Origin: Acidimicrobiaceae bacterium
Lineage (GTDB): Bacteria; Actinomycetota; Acidimicrobiia; Acidimicrobiales; RAAP-2
Length of the DNA: 7,050 bases
Direction: 5' to 3'
NCBI GenBank assembly: GCA_003131665.1
Contig: PKWA01000005.1
Span: forward strand, 41,614 to 48,663
This document shows, piece after piece, positions 5,998 through 7,050 of the stretch (its first letter is position 1; each line of letters starts with the position of its first letter). The notes beneath the pieces are model-generated. The model searched no databases, was not told the DNA's origin, and worked only from the letters and a program-made list of their open reading frames with translations. A program made the position numbers and the translations under genes.

Positions 5998-6639
5998 ATG
6001 AGTCTGCCGACCGATACAACGCCTGTCCTAACATTCTTACAAGGGCTTGTTTTCCTTTCGTTTGTCATTGGTGGTTCGCTCCTTGCAGGAGTCATCGTGA
6101 TCTGGGCGCGCCAATCGATAACCAACAAACAGAATCCTTCCGATCCATCAGCGTCCGTCATCCGAAGCTGGATTGCTATCTCATTGGTCTTCGGCTTATT
6201 GGTCTTCTGTACAGCGGCGTTCGTAGTGGGTGACGATGAACTCCGGAACACACTCCTCGGTGGATTCATCGCGAGTGTGAGTGCCGCTGTGACTTTCTAT
6301 TTCTCATCCAAGTCCACCGACCAAGCGGTTAGCGCTGTGGTTGCGATGTCTCAAGGCCCGCAAACGAGTTCGAACACCCTGGCCGCGCCGCCATCGGGAA
6401 CTGTCAATAAACCGTACACGTATAAGTTCAGTGCGAATGGACTGCAATCTGCCACGTTTCTATTCGCCCAGGGAAGTACGAATGAGCCGCTGCCGGACGA
6501 TTTAACGCTCGATACTGACGGGACGTTGCACGGAACGCCAAAAGAAGCTGGGACAAGTTCATTCAAAATTATCGCAACTACTCCAGATGGCGCCAGCTTC
6601 AGCCAGCCCGTGACGCTCATTATTAATGGCGACTTATAA
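5998..6639 (+). CDS. Three-helix membrane protein with C-terminal putative Ig domain (He_PIG-like)
   Basis: This gene encodes a 213-residue protein of unknown function. Three hydrophobic segments are visible at about residues 14-37, 57-78 and 84-103. The last contains LLGGFIASVSAAVTFYFSSK, a glycine/alanine-rich helix ending in aromatic residues. A linker (104-125) leads to an Ig-like domain at about 126-211 with the He_PIG pattern: a GTVNKPYTYKF strand (134-144), then LPDDLTLDTDGTLHGTPKEA (165-184), then AGTSSFKIIATTPDG. This domain type is common in bacterial surface proteins and usually mediates protein or carbohydrate contacts. No classical cleavable signal is evident; segment 1 probably acts as an uncleaved anchor. 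With three helices, the Ig domain would be outside if the N-terminus is inside. ATG 5998 follows a weak purine stretch (AGAAAGCGAG, 5979-5988). Neighbours are an MBL-fold gene upstream and an ECF sigma factor downstream, each across a wide gap, so it is probably transcribed alone. Confidence 0.85.
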   Translation: MSLPTDTTPVLTFLQGLVFLSFVIGGSLLAGVIVIWARQSITNKQNPSDPSASVIRSWIAISLVFGLLVFCTAAFVVGDDELRNTLLGGFIASVSAAVTFYFSSKSTDQAVSAVVAMSQGPQTSSNTLAAPPSGTVNKPYTYKFSANGLQSATFLFAQGSTNEPLPDDLTLDTDGTLHGTPKEAGTSSFKIIATTPDGASFSQPVTLIINGDL

Positions 6640-6654
6640 CCAGCGGCGACCAAA

Positions 6655-6676
6655 GTCGTTCGAACGTTTAAACGAC
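6655..6676. repeat. Overlapping palindromes downstream of the Ig-domain protein gene
   Basis: CGTTCGAACG (6657-6666) and CGTTTAAACG (6665-6674) are each perfect 10-bp palindromes sharing two bases. The flanks GTCGTT (6655-6660) and AACGAC (6671-6676) also form a 6-bp hairpin stem. It starts 15 bp after the stop codon. No T-run follows, so a simple intrinsic terminator is not shown; a protein binding site ahead of the sigma factor gene is equally possible. Confidence 0.4.
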
Positions 6677-6871
6677 GTGCTCATGAGCGAAATTCAGCCA
6701 CAGCCGTCTTAATTCCCGACAGTATGGGCGGCGCAAGCAGGGCATTCCCGAACATCATTGATTTGAGCCTTTCGAAGCGGTCTTCCCGTACTCGAAAGAA
6801 ATCTCGAACCTTTTTGGTCGCCAGGGCGTCTCTAACAACGTGCTGTCTATTTATTCATGCTGGCGATCAAC

Positions 6872-6876
6872 GAGGA
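6872..6876 (+). promoter_or_regulatory. Shine-Dalgarno GAGGA for the sigma factor start
   Basis: GAGGA lies 8 nt before GTG 6885. An in-frame TAG at 6882-6884 directly precedes that GTG, so it is the most upstream start possible. A second site GGAAGG (6887-6892) lies 10 nt before an in-frame GTG at 6903, so that start is an alternative. Confidence 0.5.
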
Positions 6877-6884
6877 TCAGATAG

Positions 6885-7050
6885 GTGGAAGGCTCTACCA
6901 ACGTGAACGATCTCGAGGGCTGGCTGGCTGAGAGTTACCCTCAGTCCGTTCGTACCGCGTACCTGATCCTCGGCAATCGCCTCGACGCCGAAGACGCCGT
7001 GCAAGAAGCATTCTTGCGCGCGTGGAAATTCCGAGACTCCCTGTCCCAAG
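6885..7050 (+). CDS. ECF-type RNA polymerase sigma factor, N-terminal part
   Basis: The first 55 codons of a gene continue beyond the window. The product begins with a short leader (VEGSTNVNDLEGWLAE) and then region 2 of sigma-70 family proteins: YPQSVRTAYLILGNRLDAED (residues 18-37) followed by AVQEAFLRAWKFRD (38-51). The DAEDAVQEAFLRAW core is the classic region 2.1/2.2 pattern of extracytoplasmic-function sigma factors, which bind the beta' subunit of RNA polymerase and direct it to stress or signal-responsive promoters. Regions 2.3-2.4 and 4, needed to subclassify it, are outside. GTG 6885 is the earliest start because TAG is immediately upstream; GTG 6903 is possible. A cognate anti-sigma gene might follow outside the window. 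The upstream Ig-domain membrane protein is not a recognisable anti-sigma factor. No ECF-type GGAAC promoter box was found in 6640-6884. Confidence 0.9.
   Translation, partial: MEGSTNVNDLEGWLAESYPQSVRTAYLILGNRLDAEDAVQEAFLRAWKFRDSLSQ

Noticed and set aside
6724..6906. 60-codon plus-strand frame before the sigma factor
   Set aside because: There is no Shine-Dalgarno, composition is Arg/Ser-rich, and it overlaps the sigma factor start. A small protein cannot be fully excluded but nothing supports it.

Overview
The window looks like a chromosomal stretch of a bacterium of moderate GC content, most likely an actinobacterium. The grounds are GTG/TTG starts, a metallo-beta-lactamase-fold protein of the mycobacterial Rv3677c/LACTB2 type, and an IS3 relic whose residual protein resembles actinobacterial IS3 transposases. 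A mid-GC member of the Acidimicrobiia would fit, but that is a guess. No rRNA, tRNA or CRISPR array was seen.

Left part (1-2329): the 3' portion of the glutamate mutase epsilon subunit gene (glmE/mutE), followed on the same strand by a complete glmL/mutL gene for the ATPase-like protein tied to this mutase. Together they point to coenzyme-B12-dependent interconversion of glutamate and 3-methylaspartate. The small B12-binding subunit gene (glmS) and methylaspartate ammonia lyase are not in view and could lie upstream. After a 256-bp gap with no gene, a MarR-family repressor gene (3068-2586) is read convergently toward glmL.

Middle part (3069-4703): an intergenic region with two inverted repeats, then a decayed IS3-family insertion sequence (about 3360-4570). 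OrfA is still an open frame with altered conserved residues. OrfB is broken by at least two frameshifts and five in-frame stops, although the three expected DDE residues are still encoded.

Right part (4704-7050): a complete MBL-fold hydrolase with a full metal-ligand set, a 361-bp gene-free region with short inverted repeats, a small three-helix membrane protein with a C-terminal immunoglobulin-like (He_PIG) domain, a 245-bp gap with overlapping palindromes, and the first 55 codons of an ECF-type sigma factor running off the window.

Functionally, glmE and glmL form a clear unit. The MarR regulator, MBL hydrolase, Ig-domain membrane protein and sigma factor appear to be separate transcription units, and their relationships are inference only. 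I did not find convincing evidence of an undescribed multi-gene system. The least explained items are the Ig-domain membrane protein next to the sigma factor and the inverted repeats in the gene-free regions.
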